From: Cryobacterium sp. Y57
GTDB taxonomy: Bacteria; Actinomycetota; Actinomycetes; Actinomycetales; Microbacteriaceae
DNA length: 64,000 bases
Direction: 5' to 3'
Assembly (NCBI RefSeq): GCF_002929505.1
Contig: NZ_PJJL01000060.1
Coordinates: 1 to 64,000, forward strand
Of this stretch, positions 17,226-25,996 are shown piece after piece. Within the stretch, counting starts at the first letter, position 1. Each line of letters opens with the position of its first letter. Both the position numbers and the translations under genes were made by a program. A model generated the notes under the pieces. The model made no database searches, was not told the origin of the DNA, and saw only the letters and a list, made by a program, of their open reading frames with translations.

Positions 17226-17587
17226 ACTCAACAATGTCCGGCATGGAGGCATTGGTTCCATCCAATCCGCGTGCAAACCGAACTTCAGAAAGCGGGCTAT
17301 CCGCGTAACTGCCGCGATCATCGCGCACACGCCTTCTGGGTGTCAACCCTGCGACGAGGCAATGGATTTCTTTGATGTGATCAGGAATATCGGACTCTTA
17401 CCGTGGTAGTTACTCCGTTTCGTGAGATAGGGCCATGTAGCAAAGCCGGAAACCTTGAGCGTGTTACGTAGTCCGTATCGTGAGCTGACCTCTTCATCGT
17501 TGATGGCGACTGCGTGGCGGTCGGTTTCACCTGGGTGGGACATTCGACGACAGGCGACTTTGACGGCATGGGAATAAAGCCATAATA
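17226..17587. other. divergent intergenic region
   Basis: About 360 bases between the sigma gene and the GntP permease. It should hold divergent promoters. No frame with motifs was found. Confidence 0.4.
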
Positions 17588-17613
17588 TGAGTTTGCAACT
17601 CACATACTGAGTT
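17588..17613. promoter_or_regulatory. candidate IclR operator upstream of GntP permease
   Basis: TGAGTT-TGC-AACTCA at 17588-17602 is a perfect 6-bp inverted repeat with a 3-bp centre, and a third TGAGTT follows at 17608-17613. It lies 23-48 bases upstream of the permease ATG. The IclR regulator encoded after the permease is the obvious candidate to bind here. The same motif was not seen before the dehydrogenase. Confidence 0.45.
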
Positions 17614-17635
17614 CTCAACGATGAGGAGAAGCGCT

Positions 17636-19060
17636 ATGGACGACTGGGTAGTAATCGCGGTGACCGCTGGGGTGATCGTCGCAATGGTTGTGTTGATCGT
17701 CAAAGTGCACCTGAACCCGGCTGTGGCATTGGTCATCGGTGCCGGTGTGATCGCCCTCGTCGTCAGCGGGAATGTGGCGGAATCGGCCAGTATCGTCACC
17801 GGCGGATTCGGCGAGATCATGGCCGAGATCGGCCTGCTCATCGCGTGGGGCGTGCTCATCGGTGCCATTTTGAGCGAAGCCGGGGCCATCCAGCGCCTGG
17901 TGGAAGGGCTTTTGCGAATCTTCGGGGCCCGCCGAGCGCCCTACGCGTTCGCGACGACTCTCGCTGTGGCGCTGCCCTCGATCTATATCGACGTTTTGCT
18001 CGTCATGAGCGCACCCTTAGGACGACGGATGGCGGCACGCCTCGGTCGCACCGGCACCGCGCGGGTTGCCACCGCCATCGCCGTCGGACTCGAATGCGGC
18101 ATCGTGATGATCGTGCCGGGCGTGGGCGCCCTCGCCCTTGCCGGGCTTCTCGGCGTGCCGCTTGGCATGATGCTGCTTGTCGGCATAGTGGTCACCGTGC
18201 CGACGATCCTCCTGACACTCTTCGTGATGTATTTCGCCTACGACCGTGGTTTCTGGAATCCCGAGCGCGATGAATCCGTGACCATCATCGACACGGAGGC
18301 TGACGAAGACGCCGACGATGAGTATGCCACCCGGCCGGCGACAGGCTATACCTCAGTCATCGCAACGGTCGGCGCCCCGCCCCGCGCGCGGACCCGTGTA
18401 CAGCAGTCGACCCGCGAGCCCGCTCTTGCGCTGCTCTTTGGGCCCATGATCGTGTCGCTGCTGTTCGTTGCCACCGGTGCGATTGTGCAGGCAACGGATG
18501 GTGACCTCGGCCCGATCGGCATCCTCTTCGAGCCGGTCTTTGCACTGCTGGTCGGGTTGCTCGGCACGAGCCTCGTCGCCCGGCTCACCATCGGCGGCGA
18601 ACGAGTCGAGAAGGCCGTTTCCCGCGGCTTTCGGGAGTCGGGTCAGATCCTCATTCTCACCGGCGCGGGAGGTTCCCTTGCGGCGGCCGTTGCATCGACG
18701 GGCATCGGCGAGATTCTGGGCTCGCTGTTCACCACCACGACTGTCGCCCCGCTACTGATTGTTTGGGTCGTCGCCGCAGTGCTTCACATGGCTATCGGAT
18801 CGGTGTCGATTTCGGCCATCACCGCCGCGGGGTTGCTCGCCTCCGTTATGAGCGAGATCGACGTTTCTCCGGTGCTCGTGGCCCTTGCCGCCGCCGCCGG
18901 GTCCCTCTTCGCCGTGCACGTCACCTCGAATACGTTCTGGCTGCTTCAGAGCTCGCTCAACCAGTCCACCCGTGGCACGTTCAAAACCTGCACGCTCGCG
19001 GTATCCGTCGCTTCCGTGATCGCACTCGGGTTTACGATGCTGCTCAGTTTGGTACTGTGA
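17636..19060 (+). CDS. GntP family permease (gluconate/hydroxy-acid importer)
   Basis: A 474-residue polytopic membrane protein with the repeated hydrophobic helices and conserved loops of GntP transporters (GGFGEIMAEIGLLIAWGVLI near the start; VLHMAIGSVSISAITAAGLL and HVTSNTFWLLQ near the end). GntP proteins are H+ symporters for gluconate and related sugar acids. A charged cytoplasmic loop rich in Asp/Glu (about 220-245) is longer than usual. ATG 17636 is chosen because GGAG precedes it at good distance; an ATG five codons upstream overlaps that site. The neighbouring dehydrogenase suggests tartrate, malate or a similar 2-hydroxy acid as substrate. Confidence 0.85.
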   Translation: MDDWVVIAVTAGVIVAMVVLIVKVHLNPAVALVIGAGVIALVVSGNVAESASIVTGGFGEIMAEIGLLIAWGVLIGAILSEAGAIQRLVEGLLRIFGARRAPYAFATTLAVALPSIYIDVLLVMSAPLGRRMAARLGRTGTARVATAIAVGLECGIVMIVPGVGALALAGLLGVPLGMMLLVGIVVTVPTILLTLFVMYFAYDRGFWNPERDESVTIIDTEADEDADDEYATRPATGYTSVIATVGAPPRARTRVQQSTREPALALLFGPMIVSLLFVATGAIVQATDGDLGPIGILFEPVFALLVGLLGTSLVARLTIGGERVEKAVSRGFRESGQILILTGAGGSLAAAVASTGIGEILGSLFTTTTVAPLLIVWVVAAVLHMAIGSVSISAITAAGLLASVMSEIDVSPVLVALAAAAGSLFAVHVTSNTFWLLQSSLNQSTRGTFKTCTLAVSVASVIALGFTMLLSLVL

Positions 19061-19823
19061 TCGCCGAACCGAGTGCTTGGCTCAGACGGGCGCCGGCCGC
19101 CACCACGGCCGGAGTGAGGCGGATGACGACCTCCGGTGTCATTCGTGAACTCGGGCCGAGCAGGCTCAGGGCCCCGAACAGCGAGCCGCCGTGTTGGAAC
19201 ACCGGTGCGGCGACACTGCTCACCGACGACGTGCGTTCACCGACGGTGTACGCACAGCCGCGCTCGCGCACTGTGACGAGGGATCGGCGCAACTCCTCGA
19301 CGTCGACAATCGTCTCTTGCGTCAAGGCGGGCAGTGGATGTTCGAACACCCGGGTCGCGAGCTCGTCGTTCCACGCCAGCAGCACCCGGCCGGAAGACCC
19401 GACGTTCACCGGCGTCACCTCGCCGAGGGCGATCACGCGTCGCACGCTGTGCCGACTCTCCGCCATCGCGACGCACACACGCAGCTCGCGCGTGGAGATG
19501 AACAGGCACGCGGTTTCACCGGTTTCATCGCGCAGGGCGGCGAGCACGGGCTGCGCCAACTCACCCACGTCGAGACCGTGGAAAGCGGATCCCGCCCAGG
19601 TCGCCATGCGCAGACCGATGCGAAATTGGTCGCCGTGGCGGTCGAGAAACCCGCTCTGCACGAGATTGGCGACCAGGCGTTGCACCGTCGACGCCGGCAG
19701 CCCGGTCGCGGTGCGCAGATCGGCCAGCGACTGTTCCGGAGTCGAAAACGTGAACGCGTCGAGGATGGTACTGATCTTCGCCAACACGAGCAACGGACTG
19801 TTCGACGCTACTTTGCCTGCCAT
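19044..19823 (-). CDS. IclR family transcriptional regulator
   Basis: The 259-residue product has an N-terminal winged helix (TPEQSLADLRTATGLPASTV, then QRLVANLVQSGFL) and a C-terminal GAF-like effector domain (ETGETACLFI, GSSGRVLLAW, GCAYTVGERTSSVSSVAAPV). IclR proteins bind small carboxylic acids. It converges on the permease gene, sharing 17 bases at their 3' ends, and its 5' end faces the dehydrogenase. The TGAGTT repeat in front of the permease is the likely binding site. Confidence 0.88.
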   Translation of the reverse strand: MAGKVASNSPLLVLAKISTILDAFTFSTPEQSLADLRTATGLPASTVQRLVANLVQSGFLDRHGDQFRIGLRMATWAGSAFHGLDVGELAQPVLAALRDETGETACLFISTRELRVCVAMAESRHSVRRVIALGEVTPVNVGSSGRVLLAWNDELATRVFEHPLPALTQETIVDVEELRRSLVTVRERGCAYTVGERTSSVSSVAAPVFQHGGSLFGALSLLGPSSRMTPEVVIRLTPAVVAAGARLSQALGSAITVPN

Positions 19824-19869
19824 TCCGCGAGTTTATCGGTATCCCCAACCCCCCACTAAAGGAGAACTC

Positions 19870-19944
19870 ATGTTCGATGCACGACACGACAGGATTGCGC
19901 CCCTCGCCGATAATGGCACCGTAGGGGAGGTCACCCATGTCTGA
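19870..19944 (+). CDS. 24-codon ORF overlapping the dehydrogenase start
   Basis: ATG 19870 follows AAAGGAG with ideal spacing and opens a frame of 24 codons ending with TGA at 19942-19944, eight bases inside the next gene (ATG 19937). The peptide begins MFDARHDRIAPLADNG and matches nothing I know. The strong ribosome binding site and the overlap suggest it couples translation to the dehydrogenase or acts as a leader peptide. It may also be the shortened remains of a former gene. Confidence 0.4.
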   Translation: MFDARHDRIAPLADNGTVGEVTHV

Positions 19945-20986
19945 GTATTCACTCGCGCTCATTCCCGGTGACGGCATCGGCATCGACGTCGTGGCCGCCG
20001 CCCTCGTGCCGTTGCAGGCGGTAGCTGACAAGCATGGTTTCGCGGTGCGGCAATCGACCTTCGATTGGTCGTGCGCGCGCTACCTCGAGACCGGATCGAT
20101 GATGCCCGAGGACGGCCTCGAGCAGCTGAGTGGGCACGATGCGGTTCTTCTCGGGGCGGTGGGGTGGCCCGCACTGGTGCCGGACTCGGTATCGCTGCAT
20201 GGGCTGCTGCTGCCCATCCGTCAAGGATTCGATCTCTTCGTGAATATGCGCCCGCACCTCTTGCTCCCTGGCATTACGGGGCCGTTGCGCAAATCTGAGT
20301 TCGATATTCTGGTGATTCGAGAGAATACCGAGGGCGAATACTCCGGTGCGGGCGGACGAGTGCATCAGGGCACCAAAATCGAGGTCGCGGTTGAGACGGC
20401 GATTTTTACGAGGGCCGCAGTCGAGCGCATCCTTCGCTATGGGTTCGAGCAGGCGCGTTCGCGCTCGGGTCGACTCGCTTCGGTCACCAAATCGAACGCG
20501 CAAAAGCACACGATGGTGTTCTGGGACGACGTGACCGACGAACTCGCCGCCGAGTACCCAGACGTGATCGTCACGCGGTACCACATCGATGCCATCGCGG
20601 CTCGATTCGTAACCCACCCGGAGACCCTGGACGTTGTCGTGGCGTCCAACCTGTTTGGCGATATTCTCTCCGATATCGGAGCGGCCATTCAGGGCGGACT
20701 CGGGTTCGCCGCGTCGGCCAATATCAACCCTGACGGCGGTTTTCCGTCGATGTTCGAACCTGTGCACGGATCGGCGCCCGACATTGCGGGCCGGGGCATC
20801 GCCAACCCGATCGCCACCATTTGGAGTGTGTCGCAGATGCTGCAACACCTGGGGGAGCAGGCCGCCGCAGCCGACCTGCTGCGCGCGCTCGGCACCGTCA
20901 CGGCCACGCCCGCGCGCCTCACCCCCGACTGCGGCGGCACCGGAACCACCGACACTGTCGCCGCCGAGGTTGCCGCCGCCCTCTGA
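19937..20986 (+). CDS. tartrate/D-malate-type dehydrogenase (isocitrate/isopropylmalate dehydrogenase family)
   Basis: The 349-residue product is a complete beta-decarboxylating dehydrogenase. It has IPGDGIG at about 9-15, RENTEGEYSG, the metal/substrate Lys region SVTKSNAQKHTM, and NLFGDILSDIGAAI with the Asp ligands. The LHGLLLPIRQGFDLFVNMRP segment and the phrase EGEYSGAGGR are like tartrate dehydrogenase and DmlA rather than LeuB. It should oxidise D-malate or tartrate with NAD+ and Mn2+. A good ribosome binding site (AGGGGAGG) precedes ATG 19937. With the GntP permease and IclR regulator it forms a hydroxy-acid catabolic unit. Confidence 0.85.
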   Translation: MSEYSLALIPGDGIGIDVVAAALVPLQAVADKHGFAVRQSTFDWSCARYLETGSMMPEDGLEQLSGHDAVLLGAVGWPALVPDSVSLHGLLLPIRQGFDLFVNMRPHLLLPGITGPLRKSEFDILVIRENTEGEYSGAGGRVHQGTKIEVAVETAIFTRAAVERILRYGFEQARSRSGRLASVTKSNAQKHTMVFWDDVTDELAAEYPDVIVTRYHIDAIAARFVTHPETLDVVVASNLFGDILSDIGAAIQGGLGFAASANINPDGGFPSMFEPVHGSAPDIAGRGIANPIATIWSVSQMLQHLGEQAAAADLLRALGTVTATPARLTPDCGGTGTTDTVAAEVAAAL

Positions 20987-21426
20987 CCTGCGCAGCCGCC
21001 GGACCGAGCTTGTCGAAATCTCGCAGTCGTTCGTCCCTTCACTGCTATCGATTTCAGCAACAGCATTTGGCGTAGTTCTTCGGCGGCACCGCTACTGGAT
21101 TTCGGCGTGGCCAAGGTCCGGCCGGCGGTGACTACCCGGGCCGCGGCTTCAGCGTCAACGGCATCTGCTTTCCCAGCCGTGCGCCGCAGTCCTCGGTCTG
21201 GTGCGGTAGTGGCACCGCCAGGAGGGACAGTTCAGCCGCCGACAGCCTGACGGCAACACAGCCTTGATTTTGCATCGATGACTGCAGAAAAGTTTTACGT
21301 GTCAAGCAGAACCGGGCAGATATTGAAAGTTCTTCATGATTAAAGTCATGGTCCTGCATATTCGTGAAAAACTGAGGCACAGTGGAGCTTGTCTGCTCGG
21401 CCTTGCAATGACGGAAGGATCACAGC
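20987..21426. other. intergenic region before ABC importer
   Basis: About 440 bases without a supported gene. It should contain the promoter of the ABC importer operon. I could not identify an operator with confidence. Confidence 0.4.
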
Positions 21427-22731
21427 GTGAAACTCAACAGAAAACGTTCGCTTGCAGTGGGGGCGGTAATCGTGGCGGTCACCGTTCTTTCTGGGTGTGT
21501 TGGTTTCGGGAGCGGTGGAGGCGGTGGGGGAGAAGCAGGCTCTAACGAGCTGACCTTCACCACGTGGGCGGGAGACAGCGAAGCAGTCGCTTTCAAAACC
21601 TTGATCAAGCAGTTCGAGGCCGAGAACGACGGCGTGACAGTCAAGTTGAATGTCGTTCCCTATGCGCAGATGTTTTCGGGGATTGACGCCAAGCTTTCGT
21701 CCGGAAATGCTCCCGACATCTTTCGAGTCGACTACGGAAACCTGGGCGTGTATTCAAGCCAGGACCAGTTGCTTGACCTGAGTCCGTATCTCGCGGATGA
21801 GCAAAATAATTTCATTCCTGCGATGTGGCAGGCCGTGTCGTTCGAGAATAAGCCTTACGGTGTTCCTCATCAGACCGACGTCTCTGCTCTTCTCGTGAAC
21901 ACTGACATGTTGTCGGAAGCCGGAATCGATGTCGCCTCGCTGCCGACGACTCAGGCTGATGCGTGGACGTGGAACGAGTTTTCGGATGCTGCGAAGCAAC
22001 TTCGGACTGCGTTGCCAGCAGATAAGTATCCCTTCGTCTATAACTGGCAATTAGGAGGCGCTCCGCGATGGTTGAGTTGGGTGTTCCAGGCCAACGGCGC
22101 CCTTTTCGAGAAGGATGGAACGACACCGGCGATCGATTCGCCCGCTGGTAAGAAGGCTCTTGACTACACGAAGAGCTTTTATGACAACCAGTGGGTCCCT
22201 CCGACGAGTTCAACGAAGTCGTCCGTGTACGCGGACACCACCTTCCAAGAGGGCACTGCTGCGATGGTTTTCGCTGGTTCATTCTTGGTGCCGGACATGG
22301 AAACCCTCGCCAAGTTCAATTGGACTGCAATTCCGATGCCGCGTGATGAGCGCGGAGCTACAGATCTTGGGGGTAACGCGCTAGTCGCGACAAAGGATAC
22401 GAAAAATCCGGAACTTGCCGCAAAATTCCTTGCGTTCATGGTGCAGGCCGATAGTATGTCGGCGTTTTGCGCAGCCACCAATGAACTCCCGACCCGAACA
22501 GACCTGGCAGCAGATGCAGTTACGTTCATTGTGCGACCCGACGTGATGCCCGTCTTCGTTGAACAAGCCAGCACCATCGAACCCAGCGATGTCACGCAGC
22601 TGACTTCGCCCACGATGGCGGCGATCTCAACAGCCCTGCAGGATCAGCTTGATGCTGCATTCGTCGGTGGCCAGTCCACGGGGGACACGCTGACCAACTT
22701 GACCCGTGCCATCGAAGAGGCCAGCAAGTAA
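21427..22731 (+). CDS. ABC sugar-type substrate-binding lipoprotein
   Basis: The 434-residue protein has a lipoprotein signal with LSGC at 21-24, then a Gly-rich linker and a family 1 solute-binding fold (ELTFTTWAGDSEAVAFKTLI, SSGNAPDIFRVDYGN, PYGVPHQTDVSALLVNTDML). Such proteins bind mono- or oligosaccharides outside the membrane and hand them to the permeases. It is first in an operon with two permeases; its stop overlaps the next ATG by one base. No ATPase, regulator or glycosidase is next to it, so the substrate cannot be inferred and a shared MsmK/MsiK-type ATPase probably powers it. Confidence 0.88.
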   Translation: MKLNRKRSLAVGAVIVAVTVLSGCVGFGSGGGGGGEAGSNELTFTTWAGDSEAVAFKTLIKQFEAENDGVTVKLNVVPYAQMFSGIDAKLSSGNAPDIFRVDYGNLGVYSSQDQLLDLSPYLADEQNNFIPAMWQAVSFENKPYGVPHQTDVSALLVNTDMLSEAGIDVASLPTTQADAWTWNEFSDAAKQLRTALPADKYPFVYNWQLGGAPRWLSWVFQANGALFEKDGTTPAIDSPAGKKALDYTKSFYDNQWVPPTSSTKSSVYADTTFQEGTAAMVFAGSFLVPDMETLAKFNWTAIPMPRDERGATDLGGNALVATKDTKNPELAAKFLAFMVQADSMSAFCAATNELPTRTDLAADAVTFIVRPDVMPVFVEQASTIEPSDVTQLTSPTMAAISTALQDQLDAAFVGGQSTGDTLTNLTRAIEEASK

Positions 22732-23672
22732 TGACGTCGCTCACCGCACGTGGACGGGGCAGCGCTCCTTTGTCGCCACGTCCGCGCGCGGCGCGGCGCG
22801 CCTCACGCCTACGGGAGTCTCTCATCGGCTGGGGCTTTCTGGCGCCCAACCTCACCCTCATGGCAATTTTTCTGTTCCTACCCATCCTGTGGGCTTTGCA
22901 GTTGTCGTTTCAGGACAGTCGGGGATTCGGCTCCCCGGAGTGGGTTGGTCTGAAGAACTACGCCAAGCTCGTCAGCGACCCAGTTTTCTGGCAGAGCTTC
23001 GGGAATACTATTGCCTTCACCATTTTGACCGTGCCAATCACGATGATCGGCGGCCTGTGCCTGGCCGTGCTGATGAATTCTGTGCTGCCTGCGCGTGGCG
23101 TTTTTCGCACGGTTATCGTGCTGCCGATGGTTATTTCAGGGGTTGCCTCGGGGATGATCGCGGGAATTATCTTTTACCAATCAAACGGCATCATCAACAA
23201 GGTGCTTTCTGCGGTGGGCCTGTATCCGGTGGCTTGGCAGTCCGACGGTTTGCCGGCGTTGATCTCGGTTGTTATTGTGGCGATCTGGCTGCGGATCGGC
23301 TTCAACATGATCATCTATCTGGCCGGTCTGCAGCGGATCGAGCCACAACTGTATGAGGCGGCACGCATCGACGGCGCCAGTCGCTGGCAGCAGCTTCGGT
23401 CCATCACCGTACCCCTAGTCGGTCCAAGTACGTTTTTCTTGCTGATCATGAACGTGATCGCCTCGTTCCAGGTTTTTGACCTCATCTTCGTGATGACTGG
23501 CGGCGGGCCGGGCAATTCCACTTCCGTGCTGGTGACCTACGCCTACCGCAACGGCTTTCAGATCAGGGAACAGGGCTACGGCGCCGCGATCGGTATTGTC
23601 ATCCTCATTATCACGCTCCTTTTTACCTTCGTGCAGTGGAAAACGAGTCGCACGCGCGACCAGGCCGGATAA
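22731..23672 (+). CDS. ABC sugar permease, MalF/UgpA type
   Basis: A 313-residue membrane protein with six helices after an Arg-rich N-terminus. The cytoplasmic ATPase-contact loop EAARIDGASRWQQLRSITVP is clear, as is the start GWGFLAPNLTLMAIFLFLP and GLKNYAKLVSDPVFWQSFGN typical of MalF-like subunits. ATG overlaps the stop of the binding protein. It works with the next permease as a heterodimer. Confidence 0.88.
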   Translation: MTSLTARGRGSAPLSPRPRAARRASRLRESLIGWGFLAPNLTLMAIFLFLPILWALQLSFQDSRGFGSPEWVGLKNYAKLVSDPVFWQSFGNTIAFTILTVPITMIGGLCLAVLMNSVLPARGVFRTVIVLPMVISGVASGMIAGIIFYQSNGIINKVLSAVGLYPVAWQSDGLPALISVVIVAIWLRIGFNMIIYLAGLQRIEPQLYEAARIDGASRWQQLRSITVPLVGPSTFFLLIMNVIASFQVFDLIFVMTGGGPGNSTSVLVTYAYRNGFQIREQGYGAAIGIVILIITLLFTFVQWKTSRTRDQAG

Positions 23673-23681
23673 GGACATCCC

Positions 23682-24593
23682 ATGACACAGACGGTAGCCA
23701 TTCCAAACAAATTGGCGACAACGATGAGCGGCGATCGCGAGCCTCGACGGAAAAGCAGAAGTAGTGCCGCGGCGATCGGCGATCGCAAGGGAATCGTATG
23801 GCGAAGTATCATCGCCATCGTGGTCGCGATCATCATGGTCTTCCCGCTGTATTGGATGGTCGTCGTGGCGTTCTCACCACGTGGGGAGGCGTTCGAACCC
23901 ACCCTCCGGTTCTGGCCAAGTGCCTGGACCACCGAAAACTTCCAGAGAGTGTTCGAGCTGTACCCGGTAGCCACCTGGTTCGGCAACTCAGTGGTCATCG
24001 GTCTTTTCATCACCTTCCTCACCGTGGTGGTCAATCTGCTCGCCGGCTATGCATTCGCACGATTGAGATTCCGCGGGCGAAACGTACTCTTTCTCTTGAC
24101 CCTCGCGACGATGATGATCCCCGTCCAGGCGATCATGGTTGCTCAATTCCGACTGGTTTCCGACTTAGGTATTTACGGGAGCTACTGGGGTGTGATCCTG
24201 CCAGGGGCCGCAGCGGCATTCGGGATATTCCTCGCCAGACAGTTCTTCATCGGAATTCCGGACGAGATTATCGAGGCTGCGAAAATTGATGGCAGCGGGC
24301 AAATTCGCATTTTCCTGCAGGTGGTGCTGCCATTGAGTAAGCCGCTGATCGCGGTTCTCATCCTGCTCACCCTGATGGGAAGCTGGAACGACTTCGCGTG
24401 GCCCTTGATCGCATTGAATGACAATCAGCTCTTCACTCTCCCGATTGGACTTCTCTACCTCCAAAACCAGACGGCGCCCAACTACAACGCCACAATGGCC
24501 CTGGCGCTGATCTCAGTCCTTCCGATGGTCGCGCTTTTCCTGTCCTTCCAGCGGTACTTCGTGCAGGGCTTCGCCCGCAGCGGTATTCGTTGA
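23682..24593 (+). CDS. ABC sugar permease, MalG/UgpE type
   Basis: A 303-residue membrane protein. VFPLYWMVVVAFSPRGEAFE near the start and EAAKIDGSGQIRIFLQVVLP (EAA loop) followed by SWNDFAWPLIALND are marks of MalG-like subunits; it ends RYFVQGFARSGIR as in many of the family. The first ~35 residues are variable, and a later start is possible. It is 9 bases after the MalF-type gene and ends the operon. Confidence 0.87.
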   Translation: MTQTVAIPNKLATTMSGDREPRRKSRSSAAAIGDRKGIVWRSIIAIVVAIIMVFPLYWMVVVAFSPRGEAFEPTLRFWPSAWTTENFQRVFELYPVATWFGNSVVIGLFITFLTVVVNLLAGYAFARLRFRGRNVLFLLTLATMMIPVQAIMVAQFRLVSDLGIYGSYWGVILPGAAAAFGIFLARQFFIGIPDEIIEAAKIDGSGQIRIFLQVVLPLSKPLIAVLILLTLMGSWNDFAWPLIALNDNQLFTLPIGLLYLQNQTAPNYNATMALALISVLPMVALFLSFQRYFVQGFARSGIR

Positions 24594-25027
24594 TGCTGAC
24601 CTATCTCTGCAGCCTGCCTCGCTGGCTGCACCATGGGGGCGGTGCCCGCCGTGCAAAGACGCATCGTGACGGTTGCGTCGCTTGCGCTGTGCGCGTGTCA
24701 GTCGGTATTCGGTAGTTTGCTGCCGTTCGTCGTGTTGACTGCGGTCGTTGCGCTGTTACTGGGTCTGTGGCTGCGCCATCCGCTGTGCCTCAGGCGAAAG
24801 ACGCTGTAGTTCTGGTGTCCTCTCTTTATGTCGTCGGGCTCATTCCCGTGGTGGGGCCGGGGTTCTACTGTTCGGATTCCTTTAGCGCTCTACGAATACC
24901 GTTAGCCGACTGCATTCAGCGCGCCGCCGTTGCAGGATACGTCACCAAGATCGTTGACACCATCCTGTCCGTTCCGCTACGTTCGGGCCATGCAGCCGTT
25001 GATGACTGAGGTTGAAGGGCGCCGATT
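24594..25027. other. intergenic region, possible gene remnant
   Basis: About 430 bases. One plus-strand frame (24633-24809, 58 residues) has a hydrophobic run (FGSLLPFVVLTAVVALLLGL) followed by WLRHP, which could be the remnant of a transporter, but it has no ribosome binding site. The right part should hold the promoter for the amide cluster. Confidence 0.35.
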
Positions 25028-25660
25028 ATGAGTAATGTTGGCTTGCTGTACGTGGGGGTCATTCTTTTTATTAACGGGCTCATGCTGATCGGCGTGATTC
25101 CCGGCAAGTCGGCTGCCATTCTCAATTTCTTTGTCGGTGGCATGCAGGTCGTGTTGCCAACGATCATTCTGATCCAAGCGAATAACGATCCGGCGATCGT
25201 CCTCGGGGCTGCGGGGCTTTATCTCTTTGGGTTCACGTATCTTTATGTCGGCATTCTGCAGGTGACCGGCGTGAGCGGAGAAGGCCTCGGTTGGTTCTCC
25301 GTGTTCGTGTCGGCATGCGCACTGGTGATCGGCGTCATTCAGTTCACGCTCGGCGACGCGGTTTTCGGCGTGATCTGGTGGATCTGGGCCGTGTTGTGGT
25401 TCTTCTTTTTCCTGCTGCTCGGTCTGGGAAAAGAGTCCTTGGCCCGCACGACTGGGTGGTTCGCGATTTTCATCAGCCACCTCACGGCCACCATTCCGGC
25501 CTTTTTTCTGCTGCTGGGCCGCTACGAATCGAACACTGCCCTGGCCCTCGGCATGGCAGCCCTTGGCGGGATCGCGCTCGTGATGGCGATGGTCATCGGA
25601 CGGCGGGCGAGAGTCGCGGCGGCGCCTGCGGCATCTGCTCCCGCATTGATCGTGACCTGA
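25028..25660 (+). CDS. AmiS/UreI family channel (amide/urea)
   Basis: A 210-residue protein of six or seven membrane helices. The start VGLLYVGVILFINGLMLIG and the conserved FGFTYLYVGI, then GLGWFSVFVS, fit the AmiS/UreI family, proton-gated or passive channels for urea and short-chain amides. It is first in the formamidase operon, 9 bases before an fmdB gene, so it most likely lets formamide or similar amides into the cell. Confidence 0.88.
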   Translation: MSNVGLLYVGVILFINGLMLIGVIPGKSAAILNFFVGGMQVVLPTIILIQANNDPAIVLGAAGLYLFGFTYLYVGILQVTGVSGEGLGWFSVFVSACALVIGVIQFTLGDAVFGVIWWIWAVLWFFFFLLLGLGKESLARTTGWFAIFISHLTATIPAFFLLLGRYESNTALALGMAALGGIALVMAMVIGRRARVAAAPAASAPALIVT

Positions 25661-25669
25661 AAGGGAACC

Positions 25670-25960
25670 ATGCCCACCTACGAGTACCGGTGCCCCGACT
25701 GCGCGGACTTCGACCTCGTCTTTGAGATGCGTTCTGTGCCCGATTTGGTGACCTGCCCGACGTGCGCCTGCACCGCCCGGCGCCGCATGAGCGCGCCGGG
25801 GATCTCGACGGCCAGTTCGGCTGCATTTCGATTGATAGACGACACCAAGCGCAGCGCGCACGAGCCCGCGGTCGTGACCTCTCCCGCCCCCGGACGGCGT
25901 TCTGGTCCCGCGCAGAAATACACGTCAAACCCGTTGCATAAAAAGCTTCCCCGACCGTAA
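25670..25960 (+). CDS. fmdB: FmdB-type zinc ribbon protein
   Basis: A 96-residue protein starting MPTYEYRCPDC and with CPTC about 25 residues later, a CxxC...CxxC zinc ribbon of the FmdB family. FmdB is encoded with formamidase in many bacteria and was proposed to regulate it, though its exact action is uncertain. The C-terminal half is variable and probably disordered. The gene sits between the AmiS/UreI channel and fmdA, with 36 bases to the latter. Confidence 0.85.
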   Translation: MPTYEYRCPDCADFDLVFEMRSVPDLVTCPTCACTARRRMSAPGISTASSAAFRLIDDTKRSAHEPAVVTSPAPGRRSGPAQKYTSNPLHKKLPRP

Positions 25961-25996
25961 ATACACGTTCGCACGCACCCGAAGAAGGAGAACAAG

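Noticed and set aside
18763-19944. 393-codon plus-strand frame
   Set aside because: It overlaps the GntP 3' end and the whole IclR gene, is rich in Arg/Ser/Thr and has no motif.
19949-20848. 299-codon minus-strand frame
   Set aside because: Antisense to the dehydrogenase with clear catalytic motifs on the other strand.
21427-24593. Complete ABC importer with own ATPase
   Set aside because: No ATPase gene lies in the operon or directly beside it; the ATPase at 54678 is coupled to a different importer.
24633-24809. 58-residue hydrophobic frame
   Set aside because: Could be a transporter remnant, but there is no ribosome binding site and the match is only general hydrophobicity.
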